Shown piece after piece: positions 35,998 to 46,904 of a stretch of 64,000 nt of DNA. The notes below the pieces were generated by a model that searched no databases, was not told the DNA's origin, and saw only the letters and a list, made by a program, of their open reading frames with translations. Positions within the stretch are counted from its first letter, which is position 1. Every line of letters begins with the position of its first letter. Both the position numbers and the translations under genes were made by a program. The stretch spans positions 11,979,832 to 12,043,831 of the forward strand of contig CM055870.1 of the NCBI GenBank assembly GCA_029582165.1. Reading direction: 5' to 3'. Source of the DNA: Portulaca oleracea (taxonomy: Eukaryota > Streptophyta > Magnoliopsida > Caryophyllales > Portulacaceae).

Positions 35998-36440
35998 TGA
36001 GTCTACTCATCTATTCATATTGCACAAAATATGATGGTGGTACATTCAACTTTCCATATAAATAATTTAGTGTCCTATACAATGATCATGTATCTTATAC
36101 AACGACTGTCAATCACGCCCCCTCAATCCTTTGGGGCATGTACAGACATATTGGATTTCATAAATAATTAAGAACTTATTTAGCACGCAAGGATTTTATA
36201 AAGATGTTTGCAAACTGAAGGCGAGTGGGAACATAGTGGACAACTAAGTAACCATGAGAGACTCGTTCATGAACAAAATGATAATCAACCTTAATGTGTT
36301 TACTGTGATCATGAAGAATAGGGTTGGTAGCAAGATAAGTAGCGGATATATTATCACACAAGACCCAAACAGGTCGAGTGATGATAACTCCCAGTTCGGC
36401 AAGAAGTTAACGTACACAGAGAATCGCAGTGATAGTATAG

Positions 36441-36722
36441 TGTTCTATCGCAGTATAGTGCAGGTGTATTGTCGTATCCACAAAGAGTTGGGGCTACCGA
36501 AACCTAAAAGCTATCGAGCTCTCACCATCTAGGTTTTTATTTTATTTTCAATTTTTACTAATTTTGATTCATTTTTAGTAGTAATAAAAACTACAATAAT
36601 AAAATTTGATATAAAATCTAATAAATAAGTAAAATGATCATAATAAACCTAAATTAATTATTAAAACAAGAAAAAAGTCATAAAATAAAGAGGTAGAAAT
36701 CATGCAAAATACGGAATAATCA
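36441..36722 (-). repeat. 3' LTR of the gag-only element (minus sense)
   Basis: In plus orientation it starts TGTTCTATCGCAG and ends GGAATAATCA. It contains GTATCCACAAAGAGTTGGGG, a segment common in plant gypsy LTRs. Its partner is 40473-40760, with few differences apart from small indels, so insertion is relatively recent. Confidence 0.85.
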
Positions 36723-37395
36723 ACCCCCCACACTCAGACTTTTGCTCGTCCCAAGCAAAACTACCCGAAATGAACCTAAGAAGCTAAAAAAACAAAAACA
36801 CCTAACTCACTTTCGCAGGAATCATGGATGCATTTAGCACATGCATCAAGCCCTTTGAACCCCCCGGTAGCGTTGGTGGACGAGGTAGGACTCGTGAGGG
36901 TTTATAGCAGCTATACCCACAAAAGCTATACGAGAAATGGAAGAGAGAAGGGAGTGAAGAGAAGTGAAAAGAACAAAACAAAGAAAACAAAGGAGAAGAA
37001 GAAGATATTCAAGACCATAACGATGCACCTAGTTACCCAACCAAACTTATCAATAAAAAAGAAGGGGCAAATATAGACAACTAAGGACACCTAGGTCGGA
37101 AGATTGTCAATCCTTGAGATTTTCAACCTCTAACAATTTCATGATGAGCGAAATCCTTGTGCACGAGTGCAAGTGGGCCTCTAATCAAACTTTTCTAGCT
37201 TAGGTCGATCGATCAAAGAAGTTTTCACACTCCAGCTTGGATTTATTTGTCAACTTCCTTATTAAGTGTCATCCAAATCTATCAGTGTCGCCCTTGGCTT
37301 TGTGACAACCGTAGGAAACATAGAAAAGGATTTCACCCTTTAATGATTTCCTCAAAGTTTTTAGTGTTGGCATGTTTCGAGATCGATGTGCGGCC

Positions 37396-37675
37396 CGTTA
37401 GGGGGTTACTCTCCCAGCGTGGCTATGCTCTATTCGTACAATTGTACTTAAGGGACGAAGGGCCGCTACCCCGTACGCCTAGCCACGTTGGTAAACCAAC
37501 GATTTTCGAGAATTTCAGAATTTTAGGAGTTTTGGGTCGGGTTTTTCGGGAATTTGCACGACCCTCCGAAAAGGGGTTACCCTACCAACTCGGGTTGCTC
37601 TGTGCGTAAACGAAGTACTTAAGGGGCAAGAGCGTCGCCCATTCATGCCAACCCTTGTTGGTTTGCCGACTTTAA
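37396..37675. repeat. Diverged tandem duplication in the LTR element interior
   Basis: Two units about 175 bp apart (37396-37500 and 37571-37675) share order: GGGGTTAC, CTACC/CTCCC, TTGCTCT/ATGCTCT, GTACTTAAGG, then GTTGGT with CC or GCC. The tract is more GC-rich than its surroundings and is not coding. Confidence 0.45.
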
Positions 37676-38949
37676 TAAGTTTATTAGATGCGAGCAAGAG
37701 CATTAGACTACTAAGATCAACCGACTTTAGCAAAGAAATGAACAAAGATAGCGCGTGTAATAAAGTAATGAAATCACTTTCTCATTCAAAAGAGGAGTTT
37801 ATTAGAGGTAAATCATGACAACCAACCAACTTAACGCCTATTATCGTTCATATCGGCCGCTTCTAACCGATTAACTTGGTCGATTAGGTATCTATCTACA
37901 CAATTATGGACAAGAACATCTCCTAAAAGAAAAAACAAACTCTTTTTGGGGTTTTTTACAACTTTTTCCCATTTTCTCTTTCATTTTTCACTACAATTAT
38001 CGATTTTTTTTCACATTTTAGCACTTTTTTCACATTTTTTTCTTGCTTTTCTAAGAGAGAAAGAGAAACAAAATAAAGCTAAGTGAGCTACCCCAAATCA
38101 TAAAGATTTTCCCCCAACACTTAAAATCCACAATGTCCTCATTGTGGGATAGGGTGTCACATGAAAAGGGTAGCAAGCAAGAGCGAACATATATACAATC
38201 ACCTAACAAAAACAAAGGGTGGCGACCCGAGCCCACACGGCTCCATCAACAAATAAATCTCAACACAACGCATACTAAGGGGCGCGCCACCAAAAAATAA
38301 AAACAAGAATGCAAAAAGAAAAACAAACTATACAAACTAAAACAAGGAAACATTTATAAAAAGAAAGAAGGGTGGAACGAGGTTACCATGAGATCTTCAA
38401 TAAAAGCTAGAAATGTGATTGGTTAACCTCGAGCATACTGGAGCATCAGCCGCTCCTTATTCATGATTCGAGCTTTCAACATCGGAAGAATTCAACGCCC
38501 ATAGTAGGAGATTATGTATCCTCGAATGCATCTCAGAATCATGGATGTAGAAGAACAACAAAAACAATGAGTCAGTATAAGCAAGTGCTCTTAACATCCT
38601 ATCAAATGCCTTAGAAAAATCACTAAAATAATGAAAGAAATTAATGATCATGATTTTTCTAGGCGAGTCCTCTAGGTAAACAAGATAAAGGTCAAGGAAG
38701 GGATTGTACCCTCTACGGGGACATAGGGACTAGCTTAAGGCATGTGTGACCTAATGAGGGAATGGTAGTCAATGCATGCAAAGGGATTACGTAATCAGGG
38801 GAGAGGGATACATCATCACCACAATCAATGCACATAGAAGAGTTCTCAACTTCCTCCTCAACATCATCAAAAACAAGTCCCAACCCAAGATCATAATCTA
38901 ACTCATGAACATCATCAAATGTGTGCGAAGAAAAAGTAAGACTACTCTT

Positions 38950-39223
38950 TGTGGAACCATCTCAACCAAAAGTTTAAGCTAATGGTTGTCGCCCCAGTAA
39001 TGGTTTTATACTCTAACACGTCCCCTCACGCGAATGCCCTTTGGGCTTGAAGCGTGGATGCTGCAAAGGCCCCCTAACCTTGCGCATTTTGAATATGGGG
39101 GGTGCTGAGATTCGAACCCAAGACCTCTTATTTATTGGTCTGACTCTGATACCATGTGGAACCATCTCAACCAAAAGCTTAAGCTAATAGTTGTAGCCCC
39201 AGTAATGGTTTTATACTCTAACA
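38950..39223 (-). mobile_element. TRIM (terminal-repeat retrotransposon in miniature), 274 bp
   Basis: Two 69-bp direct repeats lie at 38950-39018 and 39155-39223 (TGTGGAACCATC...TACTCTAACA on plus). They are flanked by the identical 5-bp duplication CTCTT (38945-38949, 39224-39228). On the minus strand the 5' LTR is followed immediately by TGGTATCAGAGTC, a primer site for initiator tRNA-Met. A purine-rich GTGAGGGGACG precedes the other LTR. There is no coding capacity. Confidence 0.92.
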
Positions 39224-39357
39224 CTCTTCATGACAACACTCTCAACATCGCATAAAGTTTCATCATCATAATTATCAAAGGTGAAAGTGTAGCATTCAGG
39301 TTCATAATCCATGAAAAATGATTCATAATCACACACATATGCATCACGAGGAATAGT

Positions 39358-39936
39358 TTATGTATCGTGAGAAAGCGGCACAGAAGTCAAAGAAGGAGAA
39401 AGAGAGCCAATATTACCATAATCACACAAAGGGGAATCAACATGGATATCAGGGGATAATGGGGAAAAAGACTGAATTCTACTCAAAGAATATTCCTCGA
39501 GAAAGGAAGGTCTTAACTCATGGTCATTTTCAAACAAATCAGGTCTCATTTCACGAAGTAAAGAAATTATCTCTTGAAGCCTTTTTTCCACTTTTTCTAT
39601 TTTTGCATTAAACTCATCATCTTGTTGCACATAGTTAACATCATTTTCGACAAAGTTCGGATGAGCAACATAAGTGGAAGGCATGGTAGCATGGGTAGAC
39701 ATTTCAAATTGAGCACACAAGGAGGGGACATGCATGGGAATTAAAGGAGGAGAGGAAAGAGTACTCACACATGAATCTTCATGGTGCATAGTAGCATGGA
39801 AAGTCTCCTCACATTGCTTGTTCTGTTCATGAATCCGAATGCATTCTTGAAGAAGTGCAAGAGTACAAGCATTCACATCATGATTAAATGATTGGCAATA
39901 AGAGCAAAAATCATGAGTATTTGATGAATCAAGCAT
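39358..39936 (-). CDS. Gag-like protein fragment with CCHC zinc knuckle
   Basis: A 192-residue frame in the gag-only LTR element. Residues 11-24 are CSYCQSFNHDVNAC, a CX2CX4HX4C knuckle typical of retroelement nucleocapsid. A short coiled-coil-like stretch follows (about 112-130, EFNAKIEKVEKRLQEIISLL) and then an acidic/Ser-rich tail. It lies one frameshift downstream of the capsid-like frame at 39947-40320. Together they were probably one gag frame. The function is inferred from the knuckle and position. Confidence 0.65.
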   Translation of the reverse strand: MLDSSNTHDFCSYCQSFNHDVNACTLALLQECIRIHEQNKQCEETFHATMHHEDSCVSTLSSPPLIPMHVPSLCAQFEMSTHATMPSTYVAHPNFVENDVNYVQQDDEFNAKIEKVEKRLQEIISLLREMRPDLFENDHELRPSFLEEYSLSRIQSFSPLSPDIHVDSPLCDYGNIGSLSPSLTSVPLSHDT

Positions 39937-39946
39937 ATAAGGATCC

Positions 39947-40320
39947 CTAGGTTGATCTACAATGGAGATTGAGTATGCAAATCAACACAAGGGGATGGGG
40001 GGAACATGCATTCACACAAGAATTTTCATAGTGAGATCTAGCATGATGAGCACATGAATTATCAAAATAATAACCCGTAGCATGACAACTCTCCATAAAA
40101 CTACGAGTATCCCCGGTCAACCAATTAATTAATTCCCAAGCCTCATAATCATTTTTCATATCAAAATTATAATAATTAGGCAGATTACGAGTCTCGAAAT
40201 TCAAACCCTCATCAATAACAACCAACACTTCCCAATCAGAAAAATTATAACCATGAGGAGCCCAATAAATAAGGTAATCATTCAATCTATCACGATAAGC
40301 ACAAAATAACTCTTGCTAAT
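39947..40320 (-). pseudogene. Gag capsid-like fragment of the LTR element
   Basis: Minus-strand reading gives QELFCAYRDRLNDYLIYWAP, then HGYNFSDWEVLVVIDEGLNF and KNDYEAWELINWL. This matches the pattern of plant gypsy retrotransposon gag proteins (Leu/Ala-Trp/Tyr-Arg-Phe...HG...W....Y.GL...AWEL). It ends with a stop just before the zinc-knuckle frame, which is shifted by one base. Confidence 0.6.
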
Positions 40321-40472
40321 TTTGAGGGAAGTTAAAACATGCAATTTTCCTATCTTTTTTTCGAATTTCTAATTTCTAATTTTTTTTCTTTTTCTCTTAA
40401 AACCTAGTGGGAATGTTCAAGAAAAACTAAAAGGTCAGTAGGTGCAACTCCCCCGCAATGCAACCATTTTTT

Positions 40473-40760
40473 TGTTCTATCACAGTATAGTGCGGGTGTA
40501 TTACTGTATTGTCGTATCCACAGGGAGTTGGGGCTACCGAAACCTAAAAGCTGTCGAGCTCTCACCATCTAGGTTTTTATTTTATTTTCAATTTTTACTA
40601 ATTTTGATTCATTTTTAGTAGTAATAACAACTATAATAATAAAACGACATAAAATCTAATAAATAAGTAAAATGATCATAATAAACCTAAATTAATTATT
40701 AAAACAAGCAACAAGTCATAGAATAAAGGGGTAGAAATCATGCAAAATACGGAATAATCA
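40473..40760 (-). repeat. 5' LTR of the gag-only element (minus sense)
   Basis: This is the partner of 36441-36722 and carries a small extra segment (GTATTACTGTATTGTCG against GTATTGTCG). The primer-binding region lies immediately next to it at about 40447-40466. Confidence 0.85.
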
Positions 40761-40842
40761 AATAGGTAATGACATGATACTCAGCCGATCTGAACATAGT
40801 TGGCTGCTTCTTCGAGCATTAGGAGACAAGATTTAGACCCAG

Positions 40843-40845
<3 letters not shown>

Positions 40846-40890
<45 letters not shown>
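40846..40890. repeat. (GA)n microsatellite in the copia remnant
   Basis: About 22 GA units lie inside the decayed copia RNase H region and encode a spurious Ser-Leu repeat on the minus strand. Confidence 0.9.
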
Positions 40891-40893
<3 letters not shown>

Positions 40894-41260
40894 TGAGCTA
40901 TCAGAGTATGCCATGACAAGCTTGAAGTCAACAGTACGTTTCAATACGAGGCAATGATCAAACGTAACCTCAAAGTAACAAAACCTACGTTGTATAGCAA
41001 GAAGGAGATAGTGACGAGGGGTATGCATAAATTGGGAAACCAGGTTAATTACATAGGCAATATCTGACCTAGTCATAGTTAAATACTGTAAGACACCAAA
41101 CAATATTTCTATAGGAGGATGGATTTCCCAACAACTCACCATCCGGAAGGGACCACGCAGTCCTAGATGGAAGTAGGGTACGCACACGCTTAAGTTTGTA
41201 AAGATATGAAGTGTATTGGGTTCGACCCAATTTCGGTCCACCTATGGTTATCGGTCTGTT

Positions 41261-42229
41261 TAAAGCCACCATTCCCTCTCCCCGGTTCATACTCGACCAC
41301 ATGATTCATTTAAAGGTGGATATGGGAGCTTGGAGGGCCTTTTAAGTCATCATTGGGGGCAATGTTCATTTCAAGGAAGACTCCAGGCTATAGGTCGTGG
41401 TTTCGGATCCTCATCGGGATCCATCTCAGGTCTTCTAAGGGCCTCGGGATTCTCGGCACGAATAACGAGGCGAAGTCTCGCATGACTCACATTTTGCGCG
41501 CTAAACCAGAAGAAAAGGATAGACACTCACTCTTTCTATCATAACTCCTATACAACCTCGATGGAGTCAAATTTTGGGGGTTTAAAGTAGACATCAAGAG
41601 CTTTCCATCAATATATTATGGGCTCAAAATGAAGTATGGATGAAGAAGTTATACGTGTTTAAAGTTAGCAGAAAAAATTGCCAATAGAGGGCAATGCACA
41701 ATCGTGCCGTTTGATGGCACGATCGTGCCATTATCGTACATGCCATTTTTGGGCTGTTTTGGCAGCACACAGGATCGTGCCACTTTTGCAACAAGCCATT
41801 TTCGGCCTTTTCCCCTCCCTTTTGAGGGGATAGAATACATAGATTAGAGATAGAAGTTTGAGAGCTTTAGTCTCAAAACCTCCCTTAAGGATATTGTAAT
41901 TGTGGGTTTGAAACCCTAATTTCAATAAGAAGCTAATCCTTTAACGGAATTGTTTGTTGATTTCTCTTTCTTTTTGAATGGGTGTTCCTCCTACTCTCTT
42001 TGGGTGAGATTTCTTAGGTGTTTCTTGGTGCTTTTTTGTTCAAGATCCCTGTGCAAGTTATTGAACATCTTACTTCAATTTCGTGAATTTTCACTCTTAG
42101 AATTGTTGATATCTTTTAATTTTCTTATTTATCAGCAAAAATCACAAAACCCTAAAGATAATTGCAGTGTCTATTAGTTCTATACTTGTATTGGTGGATT
42201 TCATCATCGACATGATTTTGTGTGAACCC
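41261..42229. other. Unresolved repeat-like sequence
   Basis: No gene is recognised. At 41690-41790 the words GATCGTGCC and GGCACGATCGTGCC recur, and 41840-42180 reads like an untranslated leader or LTR. I could not fix any boundary. Confidence 0.35.
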
Positions 42230-42425
42230 TAGGTCCAAACGCATGGTCTAGACGCAATCTGGGCGGATTTCACACATGGGCCAGACACCCAACCAATGCA
42301 TCTGGACCATGGTCGAAACGCACTCAGATTACGGCTCGACCATGGTCCAGACGGGTCCGTAGTGCGTCCGGCATGGTCGAGACGTGATCGTAGCTAGGGT
42401 GTCCAGATCATGGTCCAGTCGCGAC
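42230..42425 (+). repeat. Irregular minisatellite of CATGGTCCAGACG words
   Basis: Six variants of CATGGTC(C/G/T)AGACG or CATGGGCCAGACA occur near 42242, 42276, 42310, 42340, 42373 and 42410. Spacing varies between about 30 and 37 bp and the local GC content is high. Confidence 0.6.
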
Positions 42426-42468
42426 CCGGGCATTTTTGGGGTATTTTTTAAAAAAATTTCAGTTGTTA

Positions 42469-42472
<4 letters not shown>

Positions 42473-42514
<42 letters not shown>
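42473..42514. repeat. (ATT)n microsatellite
   Basis: About 14 ATT units directly abut the left target duplication of the MULE at 42520. Confidence 0.9.
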
Positions 42515-42515
<1 letters not shown>

Positions 42516-42519
42516 GTTA

Positions 42520-43407
42520 GGAAAATTCCAAATGGTAGGCATCAACTATTGGTTATTCTAAGTGGTGAACCTGTTTTTCACATATTCCAAATGGTAGGTT
42601 TGAAGATAAAATAATTCCACCCAGTAAGCATATGGTGGAAAACGGCGTTAGAATTTTTTTTAAGAAAAAGGAGAAAAACATAGAAAAGCAAATTAGCATA
42701 AATGAGCAAACTCATCTCCGTCGCCCCGCCTCGCTACCTAGTGGCTCTGGTCGCTGCGCCTTTCTCCACCTCCCACACCGCCAGAGCATCGCGACCCACC
42801 ACCGTCTCCGCCCTTAGCGCAAACCACACTCTTCTCCTCTTCAGATCTGGCTCGTACACTTCTCAACAGAGGAGAGAGAATCTCCAGATGGGGCGCTCAG
42901 TTCATCACTGTTTCAGTCACTATTAACATGGAAATCTTCGCCGGAATTGCAATTGTTCCGGATATCCCCATATGGTTGTCTTCCTTCCCAAATTGTCTTG
43001 ATAATTTAGGTGTGTGTGCCCTTTAAGCTGGGTTACGGTTTCTTTTCCCCTTTTTTGGTTGATTTACGATTTTACATTGCTCATTTATGCTCTGAGTAGT
43101 CAAATATTCATGTCCAGCCTTGTTGCTGTGTTTTTTCTCCCTCGAAACTCCTTCAAACCTCTTCTCCCCTGAAATTTGAGTGAGTGTTTGATTTGAGCAT
43201 AACCCAGCAGTGTCGACTGAATTCCCATATTGAAAACACAATTTTTCTATTTTTTCCTTTTCTTTAAAAAAAATTCTAACGTCATTTGCCACCGTATGCT
43301 TATGGGGTGGAATTATTTTATCTTTAAGCCTACCATTTGGAATATGTAAAAAACAGCTTCACAACTTGGAATAACCAATAATTAATGCATACCATTTGGA
43401 ATTTGCC
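42520..43407. mobile_element. Pack-MULE-like element with 9-bp TSD TTATAGTTA
   Basis: The terminal inverted repeats of about 150 bp start GGAAAATTCCAAATGGTA on the left and, inward from the right, GGCAAATTCCAAATGGTA. The flanks TTATAGTTA at 42511-42519 and 43408-43416 are identical. The interior is not transposon-like: it holds a GC-rich segment with an open frame (42702-42926). Confidence 0.88.
42702..42926 (+). pseudogene. Captured host exon-like fragment, possibly a mitochondrial presequence
   Basis: A 74-codon frame inside the Pack-MULE starts MSKLISVAPPRYLVALVAAP and continues with a Ser/Thr/Arg-rich, acid-poor stretch including SGSYTSQQRRENLQMG. Arg- and Ser-rich, nearly free of Asp and Glu, it looks like a mitochondrial or plastid targeting peptide. 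GC content is clearly higher than in the flanking TIRs. The donor gene is not recognised. Whether it is transcribed is unknown. Confidence 0.5.
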
Positions 43408-43604
43408 TTATAGTTATTATCATTATCATTATTGTTGTTGTTGTTTGAAGAGATGATGAGTGAGATGAGAGAGAGAGAGAGAGGATGAGAGTTCTGAAGA
43501 GTAAGGGCCAAAAACGTCTTTTGAGGAAGCGACATAAGTGAAAGGGAGGCGACGTTGAGCAATGCCCTTGTTATATTATCCTTGTATTTGTGTGTTTAAA
43601 ATAG

Positions 43605-44090
43605 GGATGACAACGGGGTGGGTCGGTGATGGGGGTGTATTCCCCGTCCTCGCCCCGCGTCCCGTCCCCGTCCCCGTCCCCCATCCCCGCCCCCTTACCC
43701 GTTGTGGGGATAAAATTTGTCCCCATCCCCATTCTCGGCGGGTACCCAACTCCAGCGGGGGCCGAATTGGTATGTGAATAATTATTTCAATATTGTCATA
43801 TAAATTTTAAAAAAGATACACAACCTTATTGAGCACCATAAAGGAAAAAAATTAATAATAATATATGTTCAATAATAAGAACACTTAAGTCAACATTGTG
43901 ATTACAAATTTGCCAATAATATTATATATATAATGTTAATATATAAAGGATATTTATATGTTTTAATAGAAATTGGGGGCGAGGATGTGTGGATAGGGAG
44001 GATAATTTTCACAAGCGGGTAAGCGGGGACGGGGACGGGAAAATATTTTGCCCCTATGCCCGCCCCATCCCCATCCTCGTCGGGGTGGGC
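43605..44090. repeat. GC-rich MITE-like repeat
   Basis: It begins TAGGGATGACAACGGGGTGG and ends with CCCCATCCCCATCCTCGTC. Inverted CCCCGTCCCCG and CGGGGACGGGGACGGG tracts lie near both ends around an AT-rich core. The vocabulary matches 17740-17930. Its right terminus is obscured by the next repeat. Confidence 0.45.
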
Positions 44091-44615
44091 ACCATAAACC
44101 TAAACCGCAAATTGAACCGAAAAACCGCATAAACCAAACCGCAAAATGCGGTTAATCAAATTGATTTTTGCATAAAAGCGGTTTAGGTTAACCAAACCGC
44201 TATAAGCGGTTTAGATTTAGGTTTTGGATTTTCATGAAACGGTTAACCGCGGTTAACCGCTCTCAATTAAGTTGAAAAAAATGAATTTATTAGTAATATG
44301 AATTTAATTTAACCGCGTATCGTCGTATCGGAATATGAATTTATTAGTAATATGATTGCATTTATTTGCATAAATGTTATTGTAAATTTCCAGGAAATCG
44401 GTTAATCATAAACCGTGTATGTTAACCGGGTAAATTTTCAGATTTTAAAGGCCGTTAACAGTCACCGCTTCTAAATTGCGGTTTCGAGGTTTGGTTTAGG
44501 TTTCCAGATTTCAAAAGCGGTTAACCGCATATTGCGGTTGCGGTTTAGGTTTTCAAAATCCAAAAATCTCAAAAGCGGTTAACCGCAAATGCGGTTAACC
44601 TGTTATGCCCACCCC
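44091..44615. mobile_element. MITE-like repeat built of AACCGC / GCGGTT words
   Basis: Inverted ends run GGGGTGGGCACCATAAACCT at about 44080 and GGGGTGGGCATAACAGGTTA inward from about 44615. The interior has many AACCGC/GCGGTT copies in both orientations, a style seen in plant hAT MITEs. No matching 8-bp flanks were found. Confidence 0.5.
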
Positions 44616-45568
44616 TAATTTAAAATGATCATATAGTGGTAAAAAAAAAGAAAAAAAGAAGGTGAAAGATCCATCTAAGATATGTGATTGTGGATATTTG
44701 ACCCAATTTCAATGATAGTCTGCACTCTGGCCTGACCCAGGAATGATTAATTGAAGGCTTGAAGCTCAAATTTGGCCCAAATTGTTCTTCAAGAACAAAT
44801 GAAAATCTCACACTGAGTGGGCCAATAGTTGAAAGTAAGGCCCATGATAGACGACGACCATTTCGTGATGTAGTCCTGTAAAAAAAACAAACAAGTAACA
44901 AACAGAGTTAAAGTATGTTTAAAACTTTTTGGAAAAGCAAAAATATATATTTAAACCAAAATGATATAAATTTTGGGGCAAGATATTTTGTAAGTGTTTT
45001 GCTTCAATTCAAAACTCATATACATATTAAATTGAAAATAAATGATATAATTGAATTTTATAACTACAATATTAAATTGAATAAAAATATAATTTTATTC
45101 ATTGTCTTTTATATTTATTAAAAATTCCTAAAATATGCGTAACAATGAAGTTGATTTGATTACAATGTCATTTGTGTTCGTTGTCATAGCCGACACATCT
45201 AAAACTTCTTACAATAGGCAATCAAAACTTACTATTAAGAAAACTAGTATTAAAACTCAAAATAAATACTAATTTAGTGAAAAGAAAGATAATTAAGAAA
45301 TGCCTTGGGGTAAGATACATGTCATTACCCATATTTAAAATTTCAATTAAATTTGAATATTTTTTTAGGGAGAAATTAAATTTGAACAGGATATATATTA
45401 ACACTTGAATTTATCAGGCTAATAAACAATTTTCATGCTCTAGCACTGTACTTGTACTCCTGGGGGGAAAAGCAAAACCATAATGAAACATAGAGAGACA
45501 AAATTCATGAAATGAATGACATTCTCCCTGGAAGCGTTGTTGTGAAATATATCATCTTTCAACTCGTT
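44616..45568. other. AT-rich stretch before the LINE
   Basis: Nothing recognisable. Short open frames only. Confidence 0.4.
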
Positions 45569-46083
45569 AATTAGTTAAAATTCTAAGACCATTTGCTTAG
45601 CAAGGTTAATATCGCGACCCTCTAGTGAGAGAAAATGTGCCCCTCTAGTGAGAGAAATTCTCAAACCCAATTCTGAAACCCTAATGGGCTCAAAAACGCA
45701 GCTCTCCTTCCTTCATGCCCTAGCCGCTGTCCTCTCCTTCTCTCCAGATCTGATCTGTTTCTCGCTTGTCGAGAGCAGATCCTCCACTTCTAGACTTGCT
45801 AGAAGATGTAGACTCAGGAGCAAGATTTGGATTTTATATCTTGTCTTGCTCTGGTTGAAAGATTCGTTTATAAAGATTGGTTTCTTCCTGGAGAAAGCTA
45901 TTTTGAGTAATTTTTGGGTGTTTAGGATGGAGAGACTGAAAGTGTGCCTCCATTCTAAGCTTTATGCATCTTTGGACTTCTCCGATTCGACGCTCTTTGG
46001 TTCTTGGTGCCTATTCCGATGGAGAAGGGTGGGATTTCTTCCGAGGCTGAAGCTATCACAGACTAAAAACCTATGTTTTTTTA

Positions 46084-46731
46084 TTGAAAATGACGGATCA
46101 TGAAGAGTTTGACCATCTTCGATTGATGTTCATCGAAGAAGTCGTCTGGATGCTATCTGAGTTGTACCAAGTTTTAGCAGGTGCATGCGTTCTGATCTTA
46201 CCTCCCTTAGTTGTGCCTTGGTTTTGGTGGTTGTCTTATTTGACTGTTTTCGATTTGAATAGCTTTTGGCAAAATTTTTTGATGTTGTATTTTGCTTGCC
46301 CTTTGTTCTACCTCTGTACGATGATTGCTATCTATGAACGTACGTTGATTAGGGTTTTCAATTGTTTGTTTCCCGCCCAATGCCGTACAATCCAGTTAGG
46401 TTATAAATTGGAACCTTGGCTGTCGAGTTCTTTCATCTCCAAACACAAAAAGCCCTTGACTTTCTCTGAATTTTCTCCTATGTCAAACCCTTCTTCTGAG
46501 TCTCATAATCCTGGCCTAGTTAATTCTAATGGAGACCTTCTCAACAACCCTCAACTTCCCCTTTCTGAGCTTCCCCTCTTGGGGCAGACTAAGGGTTCTC
46601 TGGCTGATGGTGGGTCTGGACATCAGCCTCCGCCCAATCCTTCAACAGAGAGCTCTTATACAAATAAGCTCAAGCTCCATGTGGGAAGTGTCTGTAATCA
46701 TAAAGCTCCCTTTCATGGGGAGAATTCTTGA
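46084..46731 (+). other. Open frame upstream of LINE ORF1, function unknown
   Basis: A 215-codon frame starts MTDHEEFDHLRLMFIEEVVW. A hydrophobic Trp/Leu-rich middle follows, then a Pro/Ser-rich tail. It ends about 170 bp before ORF1. The tail could be the displaced N-terminal part of ORF1 after a frameshift. I do not recognise a domain. Confidence 0.3.
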
Positions 46732-46904
46732 GTTCCATCTAGGCAACCTCCTCTTCTTGAGGGGCAGGTTGGCCTAGAGGAACCTCCATTTGATGTCCCC
46801 TTTCCTGACCTTGAGCCTAATTCGGATGCTCCTACTTTCATTGAGAGTATGAGGAATTAAAAACCCTCTGTCTTTTAAGTAAGCTTTGGGGAGAACCCAC
46901 AAAA

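Larger units (their letters stand above)
36441..40760 (-). mobile_element. 4.3-kb gag-only LTR retrotransposon, Tat/gypsy-like
   Basis: Direct repeats at 36441-36722 and 40473-40760 (282 and 288 bp, near-identical, TG...CA) are the LTRs. The flanks are TATAG (36436) and AATAG (40761), matching at 4 of 5 bases. In minus orientation a purine tract GTGTGGGGGG precedes the 3' LTR, with upstream GGGACGAGCAAAAGTCTGAG, a context typical of Tat-lineage elements. After the 5' LTR a TGGTTGCATTGCGGGGGA stretch resembles the tRNA-Arg-type primer site of that lineage. The only coding is gag-like, with no protease, RT or integrase, so it must be mobilised in trans. Confidence 0.85.
36176..41260 (-). pseudogene. 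Decayed Ty1/copia RT-RNase H region, split by a younger LTR element
   Basis: Minus-strand translation of 41260-40766 gives copia polyprotein blocks: GVLQYLTMTRSDIAYVIN, LVSQFMHTPRH and, after a (GA)n tract, a CSKKQPTMFRS-like segment. The reading resumes at 36407-36176 with LLAELGVIITRPVWVLCDN, ISATYLATNPILHDHSKHIK and VHYVPTRLQFANIFIKSL, the end of RNase H. The gap is exactly the inserted element 36441-40760. Frameshifts and stops show the copia copy is dead. Its other domains are not visible. Confidence 0.85.

Noticed and set aside
39100..39154. GAGATTCGAACCC near CTGATACCA, resembling a tRNA T-arm
   Set aside because: It is the interior and primer-binding region of the TRIM; no acceptor stem or anticodon arm can be formed.
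45648..46103. 151-codon frame at the 5' end of the LINE
   Set aside because: It overlaps the LINE leader, lacks a domain and is not followed by splice signals. Treated as untranslated leader.
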